From Bacillota bacterium (GTDB lineage Bacteria > Bacillota > Clostridia > Clostridiales > Clostridiaceae), in contig JAJXWH010000013.1 in assembly GCA_021781745.1 (NCBI GenBank), positions 1 through 64,000 on the forward strand: 64,000 nt of DNA. Direction: 5' to 3'. This document shows positions 37,657-48,199 of this stretch, one piece after another. Both the position numbers and the translations under genes were made by a program. Every line of letters begins with the position of its first letter. Position 1 is the stretch's first letter. The notes under the pieces are model-generated. The model ran no database searches. It was given only the letters and a program-made list of their open reading frames with translations, and was not told where the DNA came from.

Positions 37657-40611
37657 TTATTTTTCTTCCTTGGATAGTAATTTTTCAAGTTCATTTGCTG
37701 GAAGAGGTTTGCTAAAATAGTACCCCTGAATATAATCACATTTTCTTTCCTTAAGGACTAAAAGCTGTTCTTCCACTTCTACACCTTCGGCCACAACCTT
37801 TAAGTTCATACTATGAGCCATTTGAATAATATTCTTAATGATTGATTCTTCCTTTTTACTTGAAGTAATATTGTCAATAAAGGATTTATCAATTTTTAAG
37901 GTACTTATTGGAATCTTTCTTAGATAATTCAATGAGGAATATCCAGTTCCAAAATCATCAAGTGCAATTCGTATACCCATATCCATTAACTTCTTTAATA
38001 CTTTTATACTTGAATCAAGAGACTGCATTAAAACTGTTTCAGTAATTTCAAGTTCTACTATACTTGGATCGATGCCAGTATCATTTAATATTTCTGTAAC
38101 ATTATCTAAAAAATCCGGCTGCTGTAAATCAACTGAAGAAATATTAATACTTATACTTTGAAACCTATAACCTTCATTTAACCATTTCACACTTTGTTTA
38201 CAAGATTCACTAAACACCCATTTCCCTAGTTCAGTTATAAATCCGCATTCTTCTGCTATTGGAATAAACTCTAAAGGAGATATAAAGCCTAATTCTTTAC
38301 TGTTTAATCTAATTAAAGCTTCAAATCCGAATATTTCTCTGCTTTGTGCATCATATTGCGGCTGATAATTAATGCTAAGCTCGTTATTTTCTATTGATGA
38401 TCTTAAAATTCTTTCTACAGTAGTCTTTCTCTCAAGCTTGTAATACATTTCCGGATCATATAAAGCATATCTATTTTTACCCATTTCTTTTGCTTTATAC
38501 ATTGCTGAATCTGCATTTTTTAAAATTGTATTTGCATCTGTACCATCTTTGGGATATAATGCAACACCGATGCTTGCCGTAATATACATTTGTTTATTAT
38601 CAATATTAAAATTTCCTTTAAATAAACTTAATAACTTTTTAGCATACGATTTTACTTCTGATTCTGAAATATTAGAACGAAGTAAAATAAATTCATCTCC
38701 TCCAAGTCTACATACAGTATCTTCTTCATCAGCTACGCTCTCAAATTGTTTTGCAATGTTCATAAGCAGTTTATCTCCATAATCATGACCTATGGTATCA
38801 TTTATATTTTTAAAATTATCTAAATCTATAAAAAACACTGCCCCTTGCGCAACCTTATATTTTGCAAGTTCCAACTGATCATTTAATCTATCCATAAATA
38901 AAGTTCTATTAGGAAGCATTGTAAGAGAATCATAATAAGCCATAAATTTTATTTTATCCTCAGATTTTTTTATATCTGAAATATCCCTAATTGAGCCCGC
39001 AAATTTTATTATTCTGCCTTCTGAATCTCTTATTGCCTTACCTCTTACTAATATCCATACATAAGAGCCATCGTTGGTTTTTAATCTATATTCTGTATTA
39101 TAAACTGAACTTATATTTTCAATGTGATTATAAAAATCATCTTTAGCTCTATCAATATCGTCTGGATGAATTAATTCCGTAATTAATTCTAATAAGTTAC
39201 AAGTTCTTCTTAAATTATACCCTGTAATGTCAGTTAATTTATCAGAAACATAAAATTTTCCTGAAACAAAATCCCATTGAAAAATCGAATCATTAGCGCA
39301 CTCTAATGCAAGCTTATACCTTTCTTCACTATTTTTTAATGCCTCTTCACTGCTTTGTAATTCATTATACTGTGTTCTAAGTTCTTCCTCAGTTGCTAAA
39401 AGTTCCTCATATACTGAAGATAACTCCTCATAACTCGCACTTAATTTACCAATCATCAGATTAAATGAATTTCCCAATTTACCAAATTCATCATTAGTAT
39501 TAAAATCAGCTTTAACTGAAAGATCACCATTCCCAGCGGACTCCATCAAAGAAGTTAATTTATTTATTGGTTTAGCTATTCTTTTAGTAACAATATGAGA
39601 AATGATAATAATCAATATTAACGCCAAACCGCAAATAAATGATATTATGTAAGCAACTCTATTAGCTTTATTTAAAAGGTCACTTTTAGGTATAATGGAA
39701 GCTATTTTCCACCCTGTATCTGGAGAAGTATAAACATTGACGATAACAGGTGCCCCGTTAATAGCAATTTCAAAACTTCCGCTATCTTCATTAATAAATT
39801 TCTTATATGTGTTAGAAATATCCTTTGGTGGTGCTCCTTCTTCAGTGAATTTATATCCTAGCTGATCTAACTGTGAAATATTATTAAAATTTAAGTTAGT
39901 GTTAGGATGAGCAACTATCGTACCATCTTTTAAATAAAGAAAAATATAGCCAGTATCTCCAGCCTTAACCGTACTTATCATCTTAGATAATTTATCCAAA
40001 CTCACATCAATACCCACTACACCAACAATTTCTCCGTCAGTGTTTTTTACTGTAGTCGAAGCACTTACAATTACTTGTCTACTATCATCAATTGCAGACA
40101 TATAAGGTGATGTTATCATTACCTCATCAGGATTATCTAAAGCTAAAGAATACCATGGCCTTTTCCTCGGATCAAATTTACTCGTTCCCAAACCATCTGG
40201 CCATTGTATATATCCCCCCCATTTAGTACCGATATATGCATAGGTAGTTTCCGGATGGCTTATTCCATATTGTTCAAAATGATTGTAAATAGTGCTTTCT
40301 AGTCCAGGTATATTCTTCGAATATTTTTTATTTACTTCAACATTCGGTATATTAAATAAAGCTGATATTGATTCATCAGCTTTTGTCATATCGTCAGTTG
40401 TAGCGAGAAACTTAGCATTTTCCTTAAGATTCTTAAATAAATTCGAAATGTTATTATCAACCTGTACCATTTGCGCCTGAGTACTTGTATACAATTCTTC
40501 TTCTAAGTAATTGTATATATAATTATACGAAATCAATGCTATTGGAGCAGAAGTAATTAGTATTATCGCAACAAAGCATAAAAATAATTTTAATCTAAAA
40601 GTAAGTCTCAT
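37657..40611 (-). CDS. Membrane dCache-HAMP-PAS-GGDEF-EAL protein
   Basis: 984 aa. Span at about 8-28, external dCache_1 domain (30-315, with YIQWPDGLGTS and DPRKRPWYSLA), second span (about 318-340), HAMP (342-395), a short coiled coil, PAS/PAC (430-550), GGDEF with GGDEF at 637-641, and EAL with EAL at 764-766 and complete later motifs (DDFGTGYSSL, AEGVEVEEQ). It should turn an external signal into a change of c-di-GMP; direction depends on which domain is active. It is monocistronic with its own terminator. Confidence 0.92.
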   Translation of the reverse strand: MRLTFRLKLFLCFVAIILITSAPIALISYNYIYNYLEEELYTSTQAQMVQVDNNISNLFKNLKENAKFLATTDDMTKADESISALFNIPNVEVNKKYSKNIPGLESTIYNHFEQYGISHPETTYAYIGTKWGGYIQWPDGLGTSKFDPRKRPWYSLALDNPDEVMITSPYMSAIDDSRQVIVSASTTVKNTDGEIVGVVGIDVSLDKLSKMISTVKAGDTGYIFLYLKDGTIVAHPNTNLNFNNISQLDQLGYKFTEEGAPPKDISNTYKKFINEDSGSFEIAINGAPVIVNVYTSPDTGWKIASIIPKSDLLNKANRVAYIISFICGLALILIIIISHIVTKRIAKPINKLTSLMESAGNGDLSVKADFNTNDEFGKLGNSFNLMIGKLSASYEELSSVYEELLATEEELRTQYNELQSSEEALKNSEERYKLALECANDSIFQWDFVSGKFYVSDKLTDITGYNLRRTCNLLELITELIHPDDIDRAKDDFYNHIENISSVYNTEYRLKTNDGSYVWILVRGKAIRDSEGRIIKFAGSIRDISDIKKSEDKIKFMAYYDSLTMLPNRTLFMDRLNDQLELAKYKVAQGAVFFIDLDNFKNINDTIGHDYGDKLLMNIAKQFESVADEEDTVCRLGGDEFILLRSNISESEVKSYAKKLLSLFKGNFNIDNKQMYITASIGVALYPKDGTDANTILKNADSAMYKAKEMGKNRYALYDPEMYYKLERKTTVERILRSSIENNELSINYQPQYDAQSREIFGFEALIRLNSKELGFISPLEFIPIAEECGFITELGKWVFSESCKQSVKWLNEGYRFQSISINISSVDLQQPDFLDNVTEILNDTGIDPSIVELEITETVLMQSLDSSIKVLKKLMDMGIRIALDDFGTGYSSLNYLRKIPISTLKIDKSFIDNITSSKKEESIIKNIIQMAHSMNLKVVAEGVEVEEQLLVLKERKCDYIQGYYFSKPLPANELEKLLSKEEK

Positions 40612-40980
40612 ATTAAATACCCCTTAAATACCCAATAAATCTGTGTTAAATTAGAATATATTTTTCTAAAAAAATAAGGTCATATATTATATATTTTACC
40701 ATTAATCATACAACCTTTCAACATTTTTCAACACTTCCTCAATTTAATGAGCTCTATATTCAAATGGATATATTACCAAAAGTCATATTAATATTATACT
40801 TCCATAAATTATTATAATATTAAATATAACTCTAATTATCCTTAAACTCAGAGTATTTTACTTTTAAAACATTTTTTATCACTTAAGTATTGTAATAATT
40901 TACATATTATTATACAATATTATCCATAAACACATTTCAAATATTTGGAATATTTAATTTAAATTAAAGAAGGAACTTAT
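40612..40980. other. 369-bp AT-rich gap between divergent genes
   Basis: I see no reading frame or clear hairpin. It must hold the promoters of the dCache protein gene (minus) and the NusG-II gene (plus). Confidence 0.4.
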
Positions 40981-41361
40981 ATGCTTAAAAAATGGGATAT
41001 AATTACAATAATTTTTTTAATATGTTTGTCTTTCATTCCTGAACTTGTTTTTGGAGTAGTTATGAATAAGCATTATAATGGAGTCTGTGCAGAAGTAACT
41101 ATAGACGGCAAATTATATGGAACAATATCCTTATCTGAACATAGAGGAGATGAACAAATAAATATAATAACTCCATATGGTTATAATACAATTGAAGTTA
41201 AGGATAAATCGATTAAAATAATTGATGCTGATTGTAAAGATAAAATTTGTATGAGATCGGAATATATATCAGAACCTGGACAAATGATAGTCTGCCTTCC
41301 TCATAAACTTATAATCGAAATTAGAAGTACAGATGTTATACCTGATAGTTTGAGGTGCTAA
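40981..41361 (+). CDS. NusG domain II protein
   Basis: 126 aa: one N-terminal membrane span (about 7-25), then an external NusG domain II-like fold with KIIDADCKDKICM and the late IVCLPHKLIIEI. The two Cys motifs are a constant feature of this family. It overlaps the ribosome binding site of the next gene, so both are co-translated. In clostridia this pair commonly sits beside the Rnf operon. The role is not established. Confidence 0.85.
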   Translation: MLKKWDIITIIFLICLSFIPELVFGVVMNKHYNGVCAEVTIDGKLYGTISLSEHRGDEQINIITPYGYNTIEVKDKSIKIIDADCKDKICMRSEYISEPGQMIVCLPHKLIIEIRSTDVIPDSLRC

Positions 41362-41363
41362 AA

Positions 41364-41900
41364 ATGGGTAAAACATTTCGAATAGTTTTTATAAGTATTT
41401 TAGTTTCTCAAGCATTAGCCCTTTATACGATTGAAAGTATGATTCCAATCCCATTTATCGCACCTGGTGCAAAACTTGGATTAACAAACTTAATTACAGT
41501 TATAGCATTATATTCAATAAATAATAAACATGATGTTTTATTAATTATTATATTACGGCTCCTATTATCAACCATGTTTAGCGGAAATCTTGCAACATTT
41601 ATGTATAGCACTTCAGGTGCACTTTTAAGTTATTTAATAATGATTTTCGTAAGAAATATTGGAAAAGATAAAATCAGCATAATAGGCGTTAGTGCTACTG
41701 GAGCTTTCTTTCATAATGTTGGCCAGCTAATTGTAGCTTCAGCTGTACTTCAAAACATAACCATTATGCTTTATTTACCTATATTATCTCTAGCGGGTAT
41801 TGGTACTGGAGTTTTTATTGGAATAACCTCAAATTTTGTTGTTAAACATTTATCAAAACTACATTACTTTGACCATGTAAATAAACAACATATAAGCTAG
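41364..41900 (+). CDS. Gx-transporter family (HepT-like) membrane protein
   Basis: 178 aa from the ATG at 41364 (GAGGTG inside the previous gene's end). Five or so membrane spans with the PFIAPGAKLGLTNLIT loop that marks the Gx transporter / heptaprenyl diphosphate synthase component I family. It resembles the substrate-binding (S) part of ECF-type transporters. The substrate is unknown, but a flavin or quinone precursor for Rnf is an attractive guess. Confidence 0.85.
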   Translation: MGKTFRIVFISILVSQALALYTIESMIPIPFIAPGAKLGLTNLITVIALYSINNKHDVLLIIILRLLLSTMFSGNLATFMYSTSGALLSYLIMIFVRNIGKDKISIIGVSATGAFFHNVGQLIVASAVLQNITIMLYLPILSLAGIGTGVFIGITSNFVVKHLSKLHYFDHVNKQHIS

Positions 41901-41955
41901 ACTTAAGCTATATATCAAATAAAATTATATACTTAAGTCTAGTAAATGTTGTTTA
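41881..41955. terminator. Bidirectional terminator overlapping the HepT-like stop
   Basis: CTAGACTTAAG (41897-41907) pairs perfectly with CTTAAGTCTAG (41932-41942), extended by AACAACA / TGTTGTT. It serves the plus-strand HepT-like gene and the minus-strand apbE. Confidence 0.8.
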
Positions 41956-41975
41956 TTTATTTCCTCAGAACTTTT

Positions 41976-43025
41976 TTATTGTACAAATTGAAAATCTTTA
42001 TTTAGGTTGTTTATTCTATCTTTAAATCCATTAGATGCATATATTTTATAATCTGTTGTGGTAATTTCACAGGATACATTAGACATGTTGTTTATTAATT
42101 CTAATCCTTTTTCAGGTCCTAGGGCAAATACTGTTGTAGTTAGAATATCTGCAATCATTCCACCATCTTCAGTATCACCACTTACAACTATTGTATCGCT
42201 CATAACCCCATTATCTATTGGATATCCAGTATTAGTATTCATAATATGATGATACCTTTTATTATCTTTTATGAAGTATCTCTCATAATCACCTGATGTA
42301 GATAAAGATTCATTTGATAACTTTATTACTCCTAAATATTTGTTTGCATCTTCACTTCTGGGATGTTTAATTCCAACAGTCCATTTATTATTATCTTTAT
42401 TTTTACCTACAGCATAAATGGAACTTGAACCTAAATTTATAAGACCATTTTCTATGTTATATTTCTTATATATTTTTAATACTTCATCAGCTGCAAATCC
42501 TTTAGCAACACCTCCTAGGTCTATTGCCATTCCTGATTCCTTAAGCATAACACTGCTATCTTTTTCATTTACATCGATTTTTTTATATCCCAGCAAATGT
42601 AATTTATCTTTGATATCCTCATCAGCTGGTAATTTTTCATTATCTGTTCCTATACCCCATAAATTTATTATTGGTCCTAATGTAATATCAAAAGCTCCAT
42701 CACTTAGGTTGGAATATTTTATTGATGTTTCAATCATTTTTATTATTTCTGGATGAACTTTTACAAAATCTTTTCCACTAGCACTATTTATTTTATAAAC
42801 ATCACTAGTATTAATGTTGGTACTTGCCATGTCCTCAAGTTCTTTTAATCTGCTAAAACTTTCCTCAACTGCTTCCTTTGAATTTTTACCAAATGCACTT
42901 AGTGTTACTACTGTATCCATTACAATATTACTTTTTTCATAGTATTGATTACTTATAGTTGTACATGAACTCAAATTCAATGAAGTTATAATGCAAACTA
43001 ATAAAGTACATATAATTTTCTTCAT
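41976..43025 (-). CDS. apbE: FAD:protein FMN transferase, lipoprotein
   Basis: 349 aa. A lipoprotein signal peptide ends LSSC (about residues 17-20). The ApbE core shows VMDTVVTLSAFG, AIDLGGVAKGFAADEVL, INLGSSSIYAVG, and the late TEDGGMIADILTTTVFALG acid/Thr site. It attaches FMN to a Thr of target proteins outside the membrane. It is the last gene of the Rnf operon, whose RnfG and RnfD carry the target motifs (TGAT and SSAT). Confidence 0.93.
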   Translation of the reverse strand: MKKIICTLLVCIITSLNLSSCTTISNQYYEKSNIVMDTVVTLSAFGKNSKEAVEESFSRLKELEDMASTNINTSDVYKINSASGKDFVKVHPEIIKMIETSIKYSNLSDGAFDITLGPIINLWGIGTDNEKLPADEDIKDKLHLLGYKKIDVNEKDSSVMLKESGMAIDLGGVAKGFAADEVLKIYKKYNIENGLINLGSSSIYAVGKNKDNNKWTVGIKHPRSEDANKYLGVIKLSNESLSTSGDYERYFIKDNKRYHHIMNTNTGYPIDNGVMSDTIVVSGDTEDGGMIADILTTTVFALGPEKGLELINNMSNVSCEITTTDYKIYASNGFKDRINNLNKDFQFVQ

Positions 43026-43044
43026 AAGCTTACTCCTATATTTC

Positions 43045-43899
43045 TTATATTGTAGCTTTTATATTAATTGAATTATTTTTTGCCTTTAAATCATTAGTAG
43101 CCTTTATAGCTCCTGTTGGACATTTTGCTATACAAGTTGCTTCTTTACACTTTTCTAAACATATTTGTGTATTTACTACTGCAAGATTATTTTTAATCTC
43201 AATCGCCCCATAGTTGCAATTTTTAGCACAAATACCACATCCTAAACAAGCTCCTGCACTGCAGATTTTCCTTGCAATTGCTCCCTTATCTTTGGAATTA
43301 CAATTAACTTCTACAATTGAATTTACAGGTATTAACTCAATAACATTTTTAGGACATGATGATTCGCATTTTCCACATCCTGTACACTTTGAAACTTCTA
43401 CAACCGGCAAACTATCTTTGCCTATAGTCAAAGCTCCGAAAGGACAATTACTCACGCAGGTTCCAAAACCAATACATCCATGTTTGCATTCCTTAGGACC
43501 TCCTTGAAGTAAACTTGCAGCTTTGCAATCTTTTATTCCTTTATATCTATAACTTTGTTTTGCCTTATCAACTGAACCTTTACATCTAACGTGGGCTACT
43601 TTGGGCTCCACCTCTTCAGCTTTTTTTCCGGTAATCTCTGCTACAAGTTTTGCTACAGCGTCTTTTCCAGGAACACATAAATTCGGAGGAACTTCTGAAT
43701 TTATTACCACTGCTTCTGCATAAGCTGCGCATCCAGCATAACCGCATGCACCGCATTGTCCTTTAGGAAGAATATCTTCCACTTCATGAATAAGTGGATT
43801 TACTTCCATAGCGAACTTTCTATTTGCAAATGCTAATATAAAGCCAAAAACTGCTCCAATTCCCCCTAGTACTACTAAAACCATTATTATAGTAAACAT
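43045..43899 (-). CDS. rnfB: Rnf complex subunit B
   Basis: 284 aa. One N-terminal span (about 1-25), the RnfB Cys motif CGACGYAGC, then several 4Fe-4S ferredoxin sites: CKHGCIGFGTC..C, CTGCGKCESSC, CLGCGICAKNC and the C-terminal CLEKCKEATCIAKC. It is the cytoplasmic electron entry from ferredoxin. The extra C-terminal clusters are usual in clostridial Rnf. Confidence 0.95.
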   Translation of the reverse strand: MFTIIMVLVVLGGIGAVFGFILAFANRKFAMEVNPLIHEVEDILPKGQCGACGYAGCAAYAEAVVINSEVPPNLCVPGKDAVAKLVAEITGKKAEEVEPKVAHVRCKGSVDKAKQSYRYKGIKDCKAASLLQGGPKECKHGCIGFGTCVSNCPFGALTIGKDSLPVVEVSKCTGCGKCESSCPKNVIELIPVNSIVEVNCNSKDKGAIARKICSAGACLGCGICAKNCNYGAIEIKNNLAVVNTQICLEKCKEATCIAKCPTGAIKATNDLKAKNNSINIKATI

Positions 43900-43917
43900 A
43901 CTTTATTCTCATCTCCT

Positions 43918-44502
43918 TTATATCATTCCCGAAAATCCTAGAAATGACAATGCTAACATTCCTGCTAAAATAAAAGCAATACCCGTTCCTTCTAATGGTT
44001 TTGGTACATCTGCATAAGCTAATTTTTCTCTTAAACTGGCCATAAGTATTAACGCCAGAGCAAAACCTATTCCAGAACCTATTGAAAATACTATGCTTTT
44101 AATAAATGAATAATTTGATTCAACACTTAATAGCGGAACTGAAAGTACAATACAATTTGTTGCTATTAAAAGAAGATATATTCCCCACATACTATATAAC
44201 GTAGGTGCTTGTTTTTTTATGATTAATTCTAGTAATTGTACAAAACTTGCAATAAGTATTACAAAGATTATTGTAGTTAAAAAAGTTAAATGAAATGGTA
44301 CCAGTATAAAATTATAGACTACCCAAGCTAGCATTGAACTGAGAGTTATAACTGAAGTAACTGCCATTCCCATTCCTATTGAAGCATCTAAGCTTTTAGA
44401 AACTCCAAAAAATATACAAAGACCAACAAACTTTGTTAATACAAAATTATTTACAAGTACAGCACCTATAAATAGTGTAAAATATTCCTTGAGAATACTC
44501 AT
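43918..44502 (-). CDS. rnfA: Rnf complex subunit A
   Basis: 194 aa, six membrane spans, starting MSILKEYFTLFIGAVLVNNF with the family's inverted NNFVLTKFVG(L)C motif, whose Cys helps hold a membrane Fe-S cluster. It overlaps rnfE by 4 bp (ATGA), so translation is coupled. Confidence 0.95.
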   Translation of the reverse strand: MSILKEYFTLFIGAVLVNNFVLTKFVGLCIFFGVSKSLDASIGMGMAVTSVITLSSMLAWVVYNFILVPFHLTFLTTIIFVILIASFVQLLELIIKKQAPTLYSMWGIYLLLIATNCIVLSVPLLSVESNYSFIKSIVFSIGSGIGFALALILMASLREKLAYADVPKPLEGTGIAFILAGMLALSFLGFSGMI

Positions 44503-45125
44503 AATACTTCACTTCCTTCTATTTTTTTGGCTTCCTTATGTGCATTATGAAGCTTAATTGCCCCAATCATATAGCCAATTAATATAAATGCTCCAGCAGG
44601 TAAAATCATAATTAAAGGTGCATTATACCACGATCCTAAAATTTTAAAACCAAGTATCGATCCACTTCCAAAAAATTCTCTAATTACAGATATTGATAGC
44701 ATGGCTAGTGTGAAACCACATCCCATACCAAACCCATCTAAAAATGATGGAAATACTTTGTTTTTAGATGCAAACACTTCAGCTCTTGCTAAAATAATAG
44801 CAAAAACAACTACCAAATCTAGATAAATTCCAAGAGCGCTGTATAACGCTGGAGAAATGGCCTGCAATACAAGCTCTACAACTGTTACTATAGTTGCTAT
44901 AAATGTAATATAAACAGGCACTCTAACCTTTGGATTTACTAATTTTCTTGTAAGAGACACCACTACATTATTACTAGTGATAACAAAGGTTACACACAAC
45001 CCCATAGTTAACCCATTAATTACTGAAGATGTAACAGCTAATGCCGGACAAAGACTTAAGCATAACATAAATATTGGATTTTCATCATATAACCCTTTGC
45101 TAAAAATCTTCCATTTTTCCTTCAT
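44499..45125 (-). CDS. rnfE: Rnf complex subunit E
   Basis: 208 aa, six spans, with the conserved NPIFMLCLSLCPALAVT near the N-terminus (Cys of the inter-subunit Fe-S cluster) and a GMGCGFTLA stretch. It pairs with RnfA to form the inverted membrane core. AGGAGG precedes the ATG. Confidence 0.95.
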   Translation of the reverse strand: MKEKWKIFSKGLYDENPIFMLCLSLCPALAVTSSVINGLTMGLCVTFVITSNNVVVSLTRKLVNPKVRVPVYITFIATIVTVVELVLQAISPALYSALGIYLDLVVVFAIILARAEVFASKNKVFPSFLDGFGMGCGFTLAMLSISVIREFFGSGSILGFKILGSWYNAPLIMILPAGAFILIGYMIGAIKLHNAHKEAKKIEGSEVL

Positions 45126-45126
45126 A

Positions 45127-45693
45127 TTATTTACCTCCTGTAAACTCTGTCACTTCATGTACAGCATTTTTAACAGCCAATGTTACGGCCTTAGATGAAA
45201 TTGTTGCACCTGTCATAGCTTGAATATCATCTTTATCAGAAGCATCTTTTGTTACTGTTAAATTTGCTTCCTTTTTCCCTTTAAATTCACTTCTAAAAGG
45301 TTCCTTGGACGCATTGTCTCCAAGTCCCGGTGTTTCATTGTGCGATAAAATCTTATAATCTATTACTTCTCCTGCTGGAGTAACAGCCACAAGCATTTTA
45401 ATTTCCCCACCATATCCTCTGCTTTCCCCTGGAACAACATAAGCAATTATTTTGCCTCCTTTTTCAGCTGTAAACCATTGGTCTTTATCTGGTACCGCTT
45501 TAAAACTATCTGCATCGCTAACTAATGCCTTCATTGATTCTTGTTTAGATATTTCCCTTTTCTCAGCTGCAATTGGTGCAGTGACATAATTCACTAACCC
45601 TATTATTAATCCGGAAGCCAGGCAAGTAATTATTAAATTTATAGCTATTTCAAAAATAGAATACTCTTTATTGCTAACATGTGCATTTGACAT
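45127..45693 (-). CDS. rnfG: Rnf complex subunit G
   Basis: 188 aa: one membrane span (about 17-37) and an outer FMN-binding domain. The flavinylation motif is MTGATISSKAV (Thr near residue 165). The SHNETPGLGDN motif is also conserved. FMN is attached by ApbE encoded at 41976. Confidence 0.95.
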   Translation of the reverse strand: MSNAHVSNKEYSIFEIAINLIITCLASGLIIGLVNYVTAPIAAEKREISKQESMKALVSDADSFKAVPDKDQWFTAEKGGKIIAYVVPGESRGYGGEIKMLVAVTPAGEVIDYKILSHNETPGLGDNASKEPFRSEFKGKKEANLTVTKDASDKDDIQAMTGATISSKAVTLAVKNAVHEVTEFTGGK

Positions 45694-45697
45694 TTCA

Positions 45698-46786
45698 CTA
45701 CCCCCTTACCCCAAATTCCTTTGGCTTAACAAAACGATCAATAAGCGGTGTTACTGCATTCATTAGCAAAATTGAGTAGCATACTCCTTCTGGATACCCA
45801 CCTATTAACCTAATTAAAGAAGTTATTAAACCTGCGCCTACTGCGAAAATTACTTGACCCTTTATAGTTATTGGAATAGTTACCATATCAGTTGCCATAA
45901 AAAATGCTCCAAGAATCAATCCTCCAGCCATCATATTAAAAAGCGGATCTCCAGTAAACAAACCTGTTGATGCAAAAGTCCAAGTAAGTACACCTACTGT
46001 ACCAATCATACAAACTGGAACCTGCCAACTTATATATCCTTTATATATAAGGTATACGCCTCCAATTATGAGTAATATAGTTGAAGTTTCTCCAATGCAC
46101 CCATTTCTTGTTCCTAGAAGCATAGCTTTATACATTGCTGTTTGATTTCCAAATGTTTCAATTAATTTTTCATATCCTTGTTGCTTTAATATATTTAAAG
46201 GTGTTGCACTGCTAACAACATCAATTGGTGTAGTCATCTTAGTCCAAGTAGTCATTGCAACTGGCCAAGAAACCATTAAAGCTGCTCTTCCAATATGGGC
46301 TGGGTTAAAGATATTAAATCCAAGTCCACCCATTGAATGTTTTGCTATTACAATAGCTATAAATGAACCTGCTACAACCATATAAGGAGGCATACTTGGT
46401 GAAACTGACATAGCAAGTAAAAGACCAGTTAAGAATGCACTTCCATCAAAGGCAGTTATTTTCTTTTTACGGTACTTTTCCACTAAATATTCAAATAATA
46501 CTGCTGATGATGCACCAATAATCATATTTGTTAAAGCTGGAATCCCAAAATAAAATATTGAGAAAATAGCCGCTGGAGTTAAAGCTAAATTTACATTCCA
46601 CATTATTTTAGTAATAGATTCATCACATCTAATATGAGGTGACGCTGAAACTACAAGTTCGTTTTCCTTTATCTCAATTTCTTTAGTTTCAAACTCATAC
46701 ATTTTGTTTTTATCTCTTTTTGTTTTCAGCTGTTTTTCATTGCTGCCTTGAACTTCTATTTCCTTTGCTTCAATATCAGAACTCAT
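45698..46786 (-). CDS. rnfD: Rnf complex subunit D
   Basis: 362 aa, with a charged N-terminal tail of about 45 residues, then eight or so spans. The flavinylation motif SSATPLN (near residue 191) and the conserved STGLFTGDPLFNMMAGG are present. It is the ion-translocating subunit with covalent FMN. The N-terminal tail is longer than in enteric RnfD. Confidence 0.95.
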   Translation of the reverse strand: MSSDIEAKEIEVQGSNEKQLKTKRDKNKMYEFETKEIEIKENELVVSASPHIRCDESITKIMWNVNLALTPAAIFSIFYFGIPALTNMIIGASSAVLFEYLVEKYRKKKITAFDGSAFLTGLLLAMSVSPSMPPYMVVAGSFIAIVIAKHSMGGLGFNIFNPAHIGRAALMVSWPVAMTTWTKMTTPIDVVSSATPLNILKQQGYEKLIETFGNQTAMYKAMLLGTRNGCIGETSTILLIIGGVYLIYKGYISWQVPVCMIGTVGVLTWTFASTGLFTGDPLFNMMAGGLILGAFFMATDMVTIPITIKGQVIFAVGAGLITSLIRLIGGYPEGVCYSILLMNAVTPLIDRFVKPKEFGVRG

Positions 46787-46800
46787 TTTATCCCTTCTTC

Positions 46801-48120
46801 CTACTTATTAACTTGTTGTGCTAAATTTTGCGCTTTTAAATATTTTACATACTGCACAATATTTCGTTTTGCAGGACACGTATAAGTACAACTACCACAT
46901 TCAATACAATTTAATAAACCAAACTCTTCCTTTGCCTCTTTAAATTTCTGACGTTCACCTAATATACTAAGCATACTTGGAATCAAACCCATTGGACATG
47001 CTTTAACACATCTTCCACATCTGATGCATGGTGATTCTTCTCCTGAGTTTACAATTTCAGTGCTTAGTGCCAATATACCAGACACCCCTTTAATTACTTG
47101 TGCTTCTAATGAAAATTGAGCAATTCCCATCATAGGTCCTCCCATGATTATCTTTTCAGGAGTCTTGCTAAATCCATTGCAATACTCAATTACATCGTGA
47201 AAACTTGTTCCTATTCTTAGTAATAGATTTTTAGGTTCCTTAACTGCATCTCCAGAAACTGTAGTAACCCTTTGAATTAATGGGATTCCATTAACTACTG
47301 CATCATAAATTGCAATAGTTGTCCCAACATTTTGCACTACTACACCAACATCCATTGGTAATCCTCCAGATGGCACTTCACGATTAGTAAGTACTTTTAT
47401 CAGCATTTTTTCTGCACCTTGAGGGTATTTTGTAGGTAAAGCTACGACTTCAACAGATGTTCCTTTAAATGCCTCTTTCATAACCTTTACAGCATCTGGC
47501 TTATTATCTTCTATCCCTACAAAACCCTTATTAACTCCAAGTACCTTCATAACAATTTTGACACCAGTAACAATACGTTCGGTGTATTCAAGCATCATTC
47601 TATAATCTGCTGTTAAATAAGGTTCACATTCAGCTGCATTTAAAATAAAAAAATCAATTTTTTTATCCTTACTTGGGTTAAGTTTAATATGTGTCGGAAA
47701 TGTCGCACCTCCAAGACCTACTATTCCAGCTTCCTTAATAATGTTTTGTATTTCTTGAATCCCTAGTTTGTCCCATTCCCGTTCAAGTGGAATTCCTTCG
47801 ACCCATTCATCTAACCCATCACTTTCAATAACAATAGATAAGCATTTCCCCTTGGAAACATGTGGCTTTTCTGATATATCGATAACTTTTCCTGAAATAG
47901 ATGCATGTATTGGACTATGCATAAATGCATCACTTTTTCCTATTATTTGGCCCTTCTTAACTTTATCTCCGACTTTTACTAAAGGTGTACAAGGAGCCCC
48001 TATATGCTGACTCAATGGGATGACCACCTTATTAGGCAATGGCGGAAATTCAATAGCTTTATCAAAAGTATACTTTTTACTATCTTTAGGATGAATTCCT
48101 CCTAGAAAACTCTTTAACAT
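46801..48120 (-). CDS. rnfC: Rnf complex subunit C
   Basis: 439 aa from the ATG at 48120 (GAGGCGAG site); the frame extends five codons up to a GTG. The N-terminal GGIHPKDSKKYT barrel-sandwich is followed by the NADH/FMN-binding domain (GLGGATFPTHIK, AAECEPYLTADYR) and two 4Fe-4S motifs, CIRCGRCVKACP and CIECGSCTYTCP. It is the NAD+ reducing subunit. Confidence 0.95.
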   Translation of the reverse strand: MLKSFLGGIHPKDSKKYTFDKAIEFPPLPNKVVIPLSQHIGAPCTPLVKVGDKVKKGQIIGKSDAFMHSPIHASISGKVIDISEKPHVSKGKCLSIVIESDGLDEWVEGIPLEREWDKLGIQEIQNIIKEAGIVGLGGATFPTHIKLNPSKDKKIDFFILNAAECEPYLTADYRMMLEYTERIVTGVKIVMKVLGVNKGFVGIEDNKPDAVKVMKEAFKGTSVEVVALPTKYPQGAEKMLIKVLTNREVPSGGLPMDVGVVVQNVGTTIAIYDAVVNGIPLIQRVTTVSGDAVKEPKNLLLRIGTSFHDVIEYCNGFSKTPEKIIMGGPMMGIAQFSLEAQVIKGVSGILALSTEIVNSGEESPCIRCGRCVKACPMGLIPSMLSILGERQKFKEAKEEFGLLNCIECGSCTYTCPAKRNIVQYVKYLKAQNLAQQVNK

Positions 48121-48199
48121 TAACACTCGCCTCACAAACCAATTTAAAAATCAATTACTTATATCATGTTTAAAAACTAATTAATAATAACATCACAAA